From the NCBI GenBank assembly GCA_910589415.1, contig OU342630.1, positions 78,674,186-78,738,185 of the forward strand: a DNA stretch of 64,000 bases, written 5' to 3'. The notes beneath the pieces are model-generated. The model saw only the letters and a list, made by a program, of their open reading frames with translations. It had not been told where the DNA came from and did no database searches. The stretch is from Malachius bipustulatus. Its lineage: Eukaryota; Arthropoda; Insecta; Coleoptera; Melyridae. Positions within the stretch are counted from its first letter, which is position 1, and each line of letters starts with the position of its first letter. Below are positions 24,918 through 34,806 of the stretch, piece by piece. The position numbers were made by a program, and so were the translations under genes.

Positions 24918-25279
24918 CAGTGTAACATAAGTAGTGACTTTAATTTTAAGGGGTGATTTTTTGTAATTTTTTAAAGAAAAATGTTCATATAATCATGTGT
25001 AGACACTTGCATAATTTTCGAAATACAGGGGCTATCAAATTATTATTAAAAAATTGTTTTTTTTTATTAATTATTGAAAAATCAAAAGCAGCCTCTTATT
25101 AATGCTTAAGATTATTAAGATTTTTGAATTTGGGCATAAAAAAGGAATGTTCTAACACTAAATATCTGGAAAATTATGCAAGTTTAACAAGGTTAACATA
25201 TGTTTATATCAACAATTTTCCCTAAAAAATGACAAGGAATTCCCCTTAAAATTAAAATCACCACTTATGATATACCCTG
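24918..25279. mobile_element. foldback MITE, 362 bp
   Basis: The left end is CAGTGTAACATAAGTAGTGA after TA (24916-24917); the right end is TCACCACTTATGATATACCCTG before TA (25280-25281). The arms pair through TTAATTTTAAGGGG and TTGCATAATTTTCG. It lies only 65 bp from the previous foldback. Confidence 0.8.
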
Positions 25280-25321
25280 TATAAATAAAATTATCCATTA
25301 ACTTTTCGAAAACATATTTGC

Positions 25322-25690
25322 GCATCAGTCGCATGCGTATTTTTATGGGTTGATTCAATTATTAAGAATAAGTATTTTCGCCGTTTCTCAAATTAGCTTT
25401 TTGAAATTTTTGTTATTGTTTTGTAGTTGCGTATTACTGTGAAAATTTGAGTCCAAACCCTTTGAAAACATCCCCTACACTGGATATTTAAATTCAGCAA
25501 TTTTGACCTATTATCTATGTCTAATAATAAAAACGCCAATTTTTTGGCACAAGAGAATAGTTTGGGATATTATGTTATTTTCATTTTATATTTCACCTCC
25601 ATAGAATCAAAACTGCGACTCTAATCGTGGGAAAAGAATGGTTCCATGCGAATTTTGAAAGGTAAACCAGTCACATGACGTATGATTATA
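25322..25690 (+). repeat. composite repeat family unit
   Basis: It begins near TTGCGCATCAGTCGCATGCG, the same start type as 42065, and continues with the boxes of the 16140-17300 family, ending near GAATTTTGAAAGGTAAACC at about 25665. Non-coding. Confidence 0.6.
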
Positions 25691-27210
25691 AAATTCTTCG
25701 TTTTGGATGGAATTTATCCTAAGTTGACAAAAGTTTACGTGGGCTCTGCTCCTTCCATGTCTACCATCTTAAAAAGTGGGCAAAATTTAATGTATCTAAA
25801 CATGGCGGCAGGTCTCTTGAGACAGCGATGGTCCACGAGAAGGACGGCCAAAAATCGCCACCACACGGGAAAATATCGAAAAAGTGCATGATGCTATTTT
25901 AGACGATAGGCGAATGAAAGGTGAGTGATATAGCTGAGGCTATATGGGGATATCGGAATAACGGGTGCGAAACATCTTGCACAAAGAATTGGGGATGCGA
26001 AAGCTTTGCTAGATGATAGGTGCCGCATTTGCTGAATGCAGATCAAAAGCAAGACAGCGCACCTGCACACAAGAGAAAAAGTTACTTCCGTTCCCTATAT
26101 TCTCCTGATCTGGCACCCTCAAATATATTATATCTTTTCTTCTACAGTGTGACCCATTTGTTCTTGAAACACCCTGTAGAATCTTAATTTATGGTGCGAT
26201 TTTAAAGAAATTTCTTTTAAATCATATTTTGCTTGATAAACTATATTTTGGGAGCAAAAAGCGTCTCTCATTCCTACAAAATCCAGGGCCTACTAGATTC
26301 TAGATCAGTGTTTACTTGTAAAATCTCAAAAATTCATATTAGCGATTTTTTTAGAAAAAAACCGTGCACGCTACTGGATTCACCAGCTCTCAAAACGGTA
26401 CTGTACTAAATTTTATTGGAAATGTCAGAGTAATAAGGATCTTGCAGTTATTTTAGAAATTCATAATAGAACTCCGAATTTTCATTAATTTATTCGAAAA
26501 GGTCAAGAGAGACAAAATAGAAATTGTACGTCTAGTTGGTGATAATGTAGGTAGGTACTTTAATTTTTTAATTTTAATTTTTTATTTATTTATTTTTTTT
26601 TTTTATTTTTTTTTATTTTTTTTTTACTTTTTTTTACTTTTTTTAATTTTAATTTTTACTTATGATAGCTTTTGACCTTTTTCAAATAAATTTATGAAAA
26701 TTCAGAGTATTATTATGAATTTCTAAAATACCTACAAGATCATTTTTACTCTCGACATTTTCAATAAAATTTAGAACAGTACCGTTTTGAAGGCCGGTGA
26801 ATCCCGTGGCGTGCCCAGTTTTTTTCTAAAAAAATCGCTAATATGAATTTTTGAGATTTTACAAGTAAACACTGATCTAGTAGGCCCTGGATTTTGTAGG
26901 AATGAGACGCTTTTTGCTCCCAAAATATAGTTTATCAAGCAAAATATGATTTAAAAGAAATTTCTTTAAAATCGCACCATAAATTAAGATTCTACAGGGT
27001 GTTTCAAGAACAAATGGGTCACACTGTATATTATATCTGTTCTCAAACTTTGAGAAATTTTTCTGGGAAGCGCTTCGCGTCCAATGAAGAAGTTGAAAGG
27101 GCCATTGATGAATACTTTTACATCTTTCCAGACTCTCACTTCCAGGAAGGGATACTGATGGTGGAAAAACGCTGGACCGAGTGTGTTGAAGTCAAGGGGA
27201 TCATGTAGAA
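25690..27210 (+). pseudogene. mariner transposase remnant split by a foldback
   Basis: The left part shows N-terminal mariner wording in changing frames: LTKVYVGSAPSMSTI near 25730, ENIEKVHDAILDDRRMK near 25870, a diverged AEA region near 25935, HKELGMRKL near 25980 and HLLNADQKQD near 26025. The catalytic core with the first two aspartates is deleted; YSPDLAPSN with the third follows near 26095. The element is then interrupted by the foldback at 26145-27026. The C-terminus resumes after 27045 with SGKRFASNEEVERAIDEYF and VEKRWTECVEVKG. The family resembles the SETMAR/Mos-type mariners. It is inactive. Confidence 0.85.
26145..27026. mobile_element. foldback MITE, 882 bp, nested in a mariner
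   Basis: Identical ends CAGTGTGACCCATTTGTTCT and the reverse complement are flanked by TA (26143-26144 and 27027-27028). The arms are about 380 bp and nearly identical, sharing for example GAAACACCCTGTAGAATC, TTTTGGGAGCAAAAAGCG and AAATCCAGGGCCTACTAG. The centre (about 26560-26660) is a T-rich tract. The left arm has small insertions relative to the right (an extra CT near 26259 and TTCTAGA near 26298). Confidence 0.95.
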
Positions 27211-27339
27211 AAATAAAATCATTATTTAACTGAAAATCGTGGTCTTTTATTGTCAGGACGAGAACTTTTCACCTTACCCTCTTATAATGATCGTTTTCGT
27301 CATTTTGGAAACTGTCTCTCTGAAATTTTCCATGGTCAT

Positions 27340-27760
27340 ATCATATTAGTTCCTTTCCTTTGAAAACAATTCAATTCCATTGAAAACTTATCCTAAAATG
27401 GGTAGGTATATAAATTTAGCAATTTTGACTCTTTTCCTATACTCGCCACTGACTAACTAATTAACAAAAGCAACTTCTTTAAAATCTATACATTGAAATT
27501 TGAAAAAAGTTCTCCCCATCCTGTTAAACTTGTTTCAAATCCTTTTTCCCGTTTTTCCCATGCAGGGTTTTACAAAAAGGTAATTTTTACAAAAATTCAA
27601 AAGGCCGCCATTTTGAATTGGCTCTGTCGATTTGGCTCAAATGCAGTATCAGACCATTCCTTATGGATATCTTACTTCCACATAAATTTCAATCCCCTAT
27701 ATTGAAAACTGCGACCTGAAATGGAGGGTCACAAGAACGATTTTCGAATTTTAATTCACG
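27340..27760 (+). repeat. composite repeat family unit
   Basis: It carries the family boxes AATTCAATTCCxTTGAAAA, a 'cgccactgac' box, a GGTTTTACAAAAAGG box, GGCCGCCATTTTGAA, CAGTATCAGACCATTCC and TTTCAATCCCCTATATTGAAAACTGCGACC. Its terminal part gave the uninterrupted comparison used to define the solo LTR insertion at 45404. Non-coding. Confidence 0.65.
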
Positions 27761-28336
27761 CGAATTTAGAAAAGTTTTTAACGAACGTCCAAAGATCTCC
27801 ATGATTTTTCTCAATTGTCACTTGGGAAAGTAAATTTACGTAGCGGTCACGTGGAATTAAGTAAGCCAGCGATCACGAGTCTGTTAGTACACGCAGAGGT
27901 CACCACATTGTAAAGGATCGAATAGATAATCCAATTTCTATAATTATTTAATATTTAAGAATTTTATAAAGTTAATAAAACTCTTTCAAGATGATGTAAT
28001 CCAATTTATGGAACGTCCGAATTTAGATTTCATTACATAAGCAGAAGGGAAATATAATATAAGCGGGCATTGAAGCAATAATTCTGGTAAGGTCAGCACC
28101 AGGGAAACCAAATACGCCTGTAGTCCGACGGCGGCACAGGAAGGTAAAGTCATTAATAAAGACCCAACTCGAAATTAAAACTCAAGAGAACAGATTAGAA
28201 TTATTTTCCCAGATTAAAAACTGCTCAAAAATCATGTAGAGCCTTTTAGTAGGATGCTAATTATCAAAACCAGATGGTCAGCGGCGTGAGTACAGAGAGA
28301 CATTGTTGAATTAATAGCCGCCAGACTAAACTATTG

Positions 28337-28344
28337 TATAAAAG
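28337..28344 (+). promoter_or_regulatory. LTR TATA box
   Basis: TATAAAAG lies about 430 bp into the LTR in a GTATAAAAGATTAAG context, a plausible position for the U3 core promoter. The copy in the 3' LTR is at 39310-39317. Confidence 0.55.
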
Positions 28345-29078
28345 ATTAAGTTTCGGACGTGATCAAAACTGGGTTTTCGAAAAACCGCTGAGTGAGGTCA
28401 ATTGCAGTTGTGGGAACGAAAACCATTCAACTGAAAAAGGCGGAGTTAGTGAGAGGGCGGTTCCAAATTATTTAATGAGAGAAAAAGAGGAAAATATTCG
28501 GACATCGGCATCAGAACTCTGATTGGGAAATTAAGTAGCTTGGGGGTAAAACGTCTAAGCCAGGGAGTTAAGAAGTAGGCGGTCAAACCGACTAACTCGA
28601 AAAAGTGGGAATTAAAAATTTCAGAGAGGAAAAAAGGAGTCTCCTTTCAGCTGTCGTCGTAACAGTTTGGGGAACGCGAAAAGTCTCTGGTAGTTAACCA
28701 GAACAATTAATCTAATTGGCGTCGCGACGGTTATCCGCGAAATTAGTCTTGTTATTTAAAACAAAGTGTTTGTTAGCTAAGTAAAAATTAGTTACGCGAA
28801 GTAGAACCGCGAACTTTCTTGAAGTTGATTAAGAAAATTATTCTTCAATAATTTTTAGTTAAAGTATTCGCAGTTATTTGTGAGTGAATAATCAGTTATC
28901 CCGAATAGGAATAATAATTATTACACGGTCGTAATACGGGTAATGTCTCAGTGAAGTGCCCAATAATTGGATTCTTTGGATACATTCGGATTTTCCTTAA
29001 AAGGAGAAAGGTCAGAGATTTCTGTATACTAATACTTATGTACTTTGGTATATTTTGGAACCTTAAGGGTTACCGTTC

Positions 29079-29084
29079 AATAAA
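29079..29084 (+). promoter_or_regulatory. LTR polyadenylation signal candidate
   Basis: AATAAA within TTCAATAAAGTCAG, about 740 bp downstream of the LTR TATA box. Another AATAAA occurs near 29299, so the signal actually used is uncertain. Confidence 0.4.
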
Positions 29085-29989
29085 GTCAGACAATTTAATA
29101 GACAGTTGTGGATGAATAACCCACAGGTTGCTAAATAAAATACACCTTGAGTGTGTCGTGTCAAAAAGGCACTAAGATTTTTTTTTTGATGTTGTTATAT
29201 ACCAAGGTAAATAATTTTGTAATTATTTACTACTTGTAAGGTATGGTTACTGTAATAAAGGATAAAGTACCAACTATTAATCAAAGATTGATTTTACCAA
29301 TAAAGGGGTAAATAAACTTAATTACTAGGTATTATTATTATTAAAGGTAATAGTTTATATTATATCTCTCACAATTTCGATGCATCCGTGAGGGAAAATT
29401 AAGTGAAATCTATTGTAGATATTAGGGGTATATTATAGCTATCAAATTATATAGTGTTTTGTACGTTTATATTATTATTTTATAAATAAAATTTATTAAA
29501 TTAAATTCATGAATTTAATTTTGCTCACCCAGACATATTAAAATTAAACAAAACGAATGGTCTGTTAAGTGATATAAATAACATAGAGAAAATTTCATTA
29601 AATTATTTTTTTCTATTTAATTTTCTTAATTTCAATCAGACCAACTAAACAAAAGAAAAAGCTAAGTTAGGAGTGTAATTAACTCTCCTAAGACATAATA
29701 TAAAAAACAGGAACACTAATAGTTCCGAATCAGAAGAGAGGCCTGGGCAGAGTCATTGAAAATTATTTTTTTTTTTAAGGTACGTATAGATTTTTTTTTC
29801 TATTGTTTCTCTTTAGTGAATTTGACACTCGAGATCGCCACGGTGTATGCCAGTGGTCAGATCCGGCTCCACGACTTCCTTTCAAAAACTTTAGTTCCGC
29901 TCGGCTAAAAAATCAAAAGGTTGACTATCAACAGGGGACCTCGTAACCGGTTGTCTTGCATAAACAGGCAGGAGGCCCGCGTTGCTACA

Positions 29990-31026
29990 TTGGGTCAGGA
30001 GCGGGGTCTAAGAGTGTCAAAGAACGCTGAGAAAAACAAGTAGGAAAGGTTTTGAGTGTCAAAAAGACCGGCATAAGAAATAGGAAAATGTCAAAATTCC
30101 CCTAGGATTTTTTTTATAAGAAAATTTTTAAGTACAGGTACCTTCCTACCTACCTAGTCGGGTTAAATTATACCCATAAATTAAGGTAAATAAAATTACC
30201 AAGTTAGGTCCCTAATTAATTTAGAAGGGCAGAAATTGATTGAAAGGAAAAATTTGTTAATTTTTTTATATCAATAATTATTAAGATTAAAAGATTGATA
30301 AATAGATCTGCAAATTATAAGTAGATAAATACTACGTTTCAGAGAGAACCGCTAAAATGAGCAGTACGTGCTGAAACCGTAATTACTGAAGTAGGTATTT
30401 GTTTATGATATACGGCGCCGGAATTCAGGCGCGAGCAAATATTAAAGCTAAAGCGGCGTTCAGACTAAGAGGAAAAATCAAAAGTTGAGTGAATACCTAA
30501 TTACAGTGCCATAAATTGTACAAGTGGCTATTTATTTTTAGTTGGCTTATTAACCCTTATATGCAAGGTATATTTTTTTAATAACTATTTTGATAATCTG
30601 GATAAATATTGGTCTATGGTTATATTGTTATTTTTGTGTACTGCGTTAGGCTTAAGCCTTATTTTGTTTTGCACTGTATTGGCAATTGTGTGTCGTTACA
30701 GAAAAGGAAAAATGACTTGTGGTTGCATTGTTTGAACAGCTGTTATTTTATTGATGTTTTGACCTATTAGGTCATTTTTATTTTATTTTTGTCGTAATTT
30801 AAACAATTACACAAATGGATTTGTTTTATTCTGTCAAAGTAAATAACCATGTTCCGTCTGAATTTTTCGGGGCTGTTAAGGTTAATTGTTTCTATTTGGA
30901 TTTGTTTAGAATGGTTTAGTATTGATAGGGGAATTCGATTGCTAAAAATTAGAATCGATAATGGCATCAATAATTTTTGTGATTAGCAAACTGTTCTCTA
31001 CCGGTTAAAAAATTAAAGGGAGCAAA
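29990..31026 (+). other. retroelement leader with primer-binding-like site
   Basis: The leader runs from the LTR end to the gag start codon. TGGGTCAGGAGCGGGGTC begins at 29991, one base after the LTR, in the right place for a tRNA primer site. It is closest, from memory of tRNA 3' ends, to tRNA-Leu but lacks one base after TGG. The rest has no open frame of note (a short antisense frame at 30767-30970 is not convincing). It may hold packaging signals. Confidence 0.6.
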
Positions 31027-34000
31027 ATGCCGGAAGGAGACCCAGGGCCTCCTCAGGCAAGGCCGCACCGAATCGAGGTTACGGCAGTTCAGAAGGTTAG
31101 CTTGGGGGTTTTAGCCTCCACCTTCGATAGTTTTAATGGACAAGGCTCAGTAGTTGAATACTTTAATCAACTGGAAGCTAGAGCACGACTTGACAACTTA
31201 AGTCAAGTTGACACTTTGAAACTTTTCAAATTCAAACTAACGGGAGAAGCAGAACAATTCTTCAAGGCAGATGGAGAATTGGATAAGTTGTCATATAATG
31301 ACCTTAAGGCAAAATTCGTACGAAAATTTTCTCAGATACGGATACCAGGAGAGGCCCTATTGAGATTATTACGATGTTTTCAGCGAACGGATGAGAACGT
31401 GACATCGTTCTGTATCAGATTAAAATCTTTGGGGGCCTGCGCTTTGACAGATGCCCTGATTGATGTGGAACATGCCACACAGGAGCAAAAAGTCGGAGTG
31501 AAGATGCATCATGGACAGCTGGTGCTGAATCAGTTCAAACAAGGATTAAGAAAAGACTTGATGGAAAAGGTCGGCATGACATTATTTGCCGAACAAAATT
31601 TAACTCTCGATCGAGCGGAAGAAATAGTCAAATTGCAAGAATTGACTTATCTCATGACGAGACAGAACTTCCAAGGAGAAGTTGTAAAGTTGTGCAGTTA
31701 TTGCTCCAGGAAAGGACATACCTCAAGTGAGTGCCAAATAAATAAAGAGAAAGAATTCGAGAAGCCAGAAAGCCATAGTTTTACAGGGGGAACACATGCC
31801 AAAGTATACGGGAATATTCCACTGATGGAAGAATTTACGACAGATGCCGTCCCGTATTTGGTAATTTTAAATGTAAACGGCACACCCAGGAAATGTTTAT
31901 TAGATTCAGGAGCCTCTGTCTCTCTTATTAAGGAGAGCATTGTACCACGAAGGGCGGAAATTTTTTCTATGAAAAATCGATTGAAAATTTTAGGAGTGAC
32001 AGGCCACTCCCTACCCTTGAAAGGAATGACAAATTTAATTGTGGATGCAAGACCAAGGTCACACGTTCAAGTCACAACTCCCTTTGTTATTGTAGACGAT
32101 GGAATGTTCGAAGATTCGGATGTTCTGCTAGGAAGAGATTTCCTGAAACGAAACAATTGTAGCATGCAGTATTACAAGACAGGGACATCACAGATTCGCT
32201 TGTGGGGAGCATCCCTCGCCTTATTAAATAGCGAACAAGCGGAATATCGAATGCAAGAGGCTGGAATATATTTTGTGACAAGCAAAAAATCAGGGAAACG
32301 TTCAGTTAGTCAAGGACAAAATTCCCGAAAATATAGCGACGTTGTAGCAGGCCGTAGTAGTTGTCAAGAATACCCTAGGTCTACGCCCCAGGAAAAGGAG
32401 TACATAAGAAAACCAGCGAGAAAACCGATCCAGAATGAATGGATAAATTCTAGAATAATTCAAAGGTCCAAGAAGGTAAGACAACCTCGACGCGAGACTT
32501 CGCCAAGGACACAGAAGTTCGAACAAACTCCGGAAAAACCAGAAGAAGGTTTGGATCAAGGGACAGCAACTCCGAAAAATGTAATATCAAGACCAAAAAG
32601 GAAGAAGAATTCCTCGAAAAATGGTTACGCGACAAACCGGAAAGTGGGAAAAAATTCTCACAACTTCGAAAATTTGGAAAAGAAGAAAAACAAGTTTTCT
32701 TCAGGAAAAACTACTCAATCAGAATGGGAGGAATGGTTAGAATTTATTAGAGAATTCGTCTCCAACTATGAATTTGAAGAAAGATTCAGGAAACTAAGAG
32801 GTAGCGAAAGGAAAATTTTGGAATGTTCTAAACCAGAGATAAATTCCGAGAAAAATACCGATGAGGAAAAAATGCGAAAAGAGCAACAAGAAATGCTTAA
32901 ATTTATGGTAAATTTGGAAAAGGATGCCTTGGAAGCTATGATCAAAGAAGAAGAGCAGGAAGCAAACAGCAAGCATCAATTGACAAACCAGGAAGGAGAA
33001 TTACCTTCAGAGACACTCGTAAACATTTATGACTATGAAGACACTGCAATGGAAGAAGCAAGGGATAATTTGCTACGAACAAATTTAGATTTGGAACCTA
33101 CATGGGATAAAGAAATTATTAAGAAGTTACAGGAGCAAGATGAATACTGTAGTGGAATACTACAGCAGTATCAGGCTGAGGAACCTGATATCCTTGAAAA
33201 ATATCATGTGGACAAGGAAGGAGTTTTATATTTCTCCCGTAATCAAGATCACGATGATGTTCTAGTAATACCTAAGAAAATGATAGCCAAAGTTCTTTCA
33301 GAATTTCATGATCCACCTTTAATTGGACATCCAGGTCAGGAAAAAACACTTGGAATTATCAGCACCAGATTTTATTGGCCATCTATGAGGAAGGACATCA
33401 TAGAATATTGCCAAAGCTGTGATCAATGTCAAAGGAGAAAAACTTCTCCGCATTTGGGAAAAGCGCCCATGAAACTTTTTAATAATCCTTCAGGACCTTT
33501 CGAGATGATCTCTATGGACATTGTGGGACCCTTAGTAAGAACACACCGGGGAAATCGATATTTATTGACGGTACAGGATCTGTTTACTAAATATCCAGAA
33601 GCCATTCCTCTTGCTGATCATAAAGCAGAAACTGTAGCAAGAGCTTTAGTGGAACATGTGTTCACGAGACATGGGACACCAAGAAAGTTACTTAGTGACT
33701 TAGGGGCAGAATTTACTTCAACTCTGATGAAAGAAGTGTGTAAGTTAATGGGAATAAAACAAGTACACACTGCTAGTTATTCCCCAAATGAAAATGGCAG
33801 CATTGAAAGAATGCACAGGGATCTGAAAATAATGCTTTCGCATTACGTATCAAAAAATCAACAAGATTGGGACGAATATGTTCCTTATGTGTTGATGGCA
33901 ATAAGAGGAAGAGTGCATTCCTCCACAGGGCATAGTCCATTCTATCTCGTACATGGACGAGAGCAAAGGTTACCAGTAGATGATTTTGTAACATCTACCA

Positions 34001-34806
34001 GGAGGAGATACGACTATGATGAAGACTACTCCTCAGAACTTTCAGAACGTCTAAGGAATGTGTATCGAGCGGTGAATGAAAACCTGGAAAAAGCGGGACT
34101 CCAGAGAAAAGCTCAATACGACAAAAACACGAAAAGGAAAAGTTTCCAGGAAGGAGACTTAGTCTATGTGAAAGATATGGCAGCCAAATTAGGACTGTCG
34201 AGAAAATTAAGTTCAACATGGGTTGGCCCCATGACAATTGTCGAAGTATTAGGAGAGAAGACATTTGTGGTTAAACAACAAGGGAAAAATAAAGAATATA
34301 CCGTCATGATAGACAGGATGAAACCTTATGTCAAAAGGAGCGAGCTGTATGAGACTACAGAGCAAAAAGAAGCTAAGGGCAAACCTAGGAAGGGCAACAG
34401 GCCTACACAAACCTCAAATAGGGAATCTGACAGTGAAACGGATGAAGAAATCGACACTGAGGAAGAAGAAGAAGAAGACCCAGAAGAGTCCTACGGACAA
34501 GAAAATAAATCAGGATCAAGGTCAAAACGCCGACAGCGTAGAACAAGGGAAGACTCATTTAATGAGGAAAGTGAAGAACTCTCGGACGAGGAAGAGGATC
34601 CGGAAGTACGACGAGCCAGGAAGGAGGCACAGAGAAACGCGCAGATGTATTTGCCGTTCTGTCCACAGATAATGTACTATCCAACGCCCGCCATGATGGC
34701 GCCACCTCAGCCAATAGCTAGATTACCGGCTCCAATTCCCCCAGAAAGACCACTTCCGCGGAGATCTTCCAGACTACGACGACCGCCGGTTCGGTTGGAT
34801 TTGTAG
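31027..34806 (+). CDS. gag-pol: Gag-protease-integrase polyprotein lacking RT/RNase H
   Basis: A single 1259-residue ORF starts at an AAAATG-context codon. Residues about 20-215 are a Gag capsid-like region (FNQLEARARLDNLS; KFVRKFSQI). A CCHC zinc knuckle follows at C223, C226, H231, C236. An aspartic protease shows LLDSGAS with catalytic D293 and LLGRDF at 367-372. Residues about 390-690 are a basic then acidic spacer, rich in Lys, Glu, Ser and Asn, with no RT or RNase H motif (no YxDD, no LPQG). Integrase follows: zinc-binding H761, H768, C798, C801; catalytic D831, D891, E927, with 35 residues between D891 and E927; and a GPY/F-type module with WVGP at 1065-1068. The tail has a Glu/Asp-rich stretch and a Pro/Arg-rich end. 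A normal Gypsy Pol would carry RT and RNase H between protease and integrase. Gag and Pol share one frame with no frameshift. All integrase and protease catalytic residues are present. Confidence 0.93.
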   Translation: MPEGDPGPPQARPHRIEVTAVQKVSLGVLASTFDSFNGQGSVVEYFNQLEARARLDNLSQVDTLKLFKFKLTGEAEQFFKADGELDKLSYNDLKAKFVRKFSQIRIPGEALLRLLRCFQRTDENVTSFCIRLKSLGACALTDALIDVEHATQEQKVGVKMHHGQLVLNQFKQGLRKDLMEKVGMTLFAEQNLTLDRAEEIVKLQELTYLMTRQNFQGEVVKLCSYCSRKGHTSSECQINKEKEFEKPESHSFTGGTHAKVYGNIPLMEEFTTDAVPYLVILNVNGTPRKCLLDSGASVSLIKESIVPRRAEIFSMKNRLKILGVTGHSLPLKGMTNLIVDARPRSHVQVTTPFVIVDDGMFEDSDVLLGRDFLKRNNCSMQYYKTGTSQIRLWGASLALLNSEQAEYRMQEAGIYFVTSKKSGKRSVSQGQNSRKYSDVVAGRSSCQEYPRSTPQEKEYIRKPARKPIQNEWINSRIIQRSKKVRQPRRETSPRTQKFEQTPEKPEEGLDQGTATPKNVISRPKRKKNSSKNGYATNRKVGKNSHNFENLEKKKNKFSSGKTTQSEWEEWLEFIREFVSNYEFEERFRKLRGSERKILECSKPEINSEKNTDEEKMRKEQQEMLKFMVNLEKDALEAMIKEEEQEANSKHQLTNQEGELPSETLVNIYDYEDTAMEEARDNLLRTNLDLEPTWDKEIIKKLQEQDEYCSGILQQYQAEEPDILEKYHVDKEGVLYFSRNQDHDDVLVIPKKMIAKVLSEFHDPPLIGHPGQEKTLGIISTRFYWPSMRKDIIEYCQSCDQCQRRKTSPHLGKAPMKLFNNPSGPFEMISMDIVGPLVRTHRGNRYLLTVQDLFTKYPEAIPLADHKAETVARALVEHVFTRHGTPRKLLSDLGAEFTSTLMKEVCKLMGIKQVHTASYSPNENGSIERMHRDLKIMLSHYVSKNQQDWDEYVPYVLMAIRGRVHSSTGHSPFYLVHGREQRLPVDDFVTSTRRRYDYDEDYSSELSERLRNVYRAVNENLEKAGLQRKAQYDKNTKRKSFQEGDLVYVKDMAAKLGLSRKLSSTWVGPMTIVEVLGEKTFVVKQQGKNKEYTVMIDRMKPYVKRSELYETTEQKEAKGKPRKGNRPTQTSNRESDSETDEEIDTEEEEEEDPEESYGQENKSGSRSKRRQRRTREDSFNEESEELSDEEEDPEVRRARKEAQRNAQMYLPFCPQIMYYPTPAMMAPPQPIARLPAPIPPERPLPRRSSRLRRPPVRLDL

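Larger units (their letters stand above)
27909..29989 (+). repeat. 5' long terminal repeat, 2081 bp
   Basis: The repeat begins TGTAAAGGATCG and ends CGCGTTGCTACA, giving TGTA/TACA inverted tips. It contains a TATA box (28337-28344) and a polyadenylation signal (29079-29084), so U3 would be about 450 bp and R-U5 the rest. The element's leader follows directly. A 62-codon open frame at 28334-28522 is present in both LTRs but has no recognisable motif. Confidence 0.95.

Noticed and set aside
26999..27208. 69-codon frame that seems to start a mariner protein
   Set aside because: Its first residues come from the end of the nested foldback; only the part after 27045 is mariner C-terminus.
28334..28522. 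62-codon open frame inside the 5' LTR, repeated at 39307-39495
   Set aside because: Present twice only because the LTRs are duplicates; starts within the TATA region, no motif, one copy carries a substitution. Not supported as a gene.
34328..34672. 114-codon frame overlapping the end of the polyprotein ORF
   Set aside because: Lysine-rich shadow of the Glu/Arg-rich tail read in another frame; no independent evidence.
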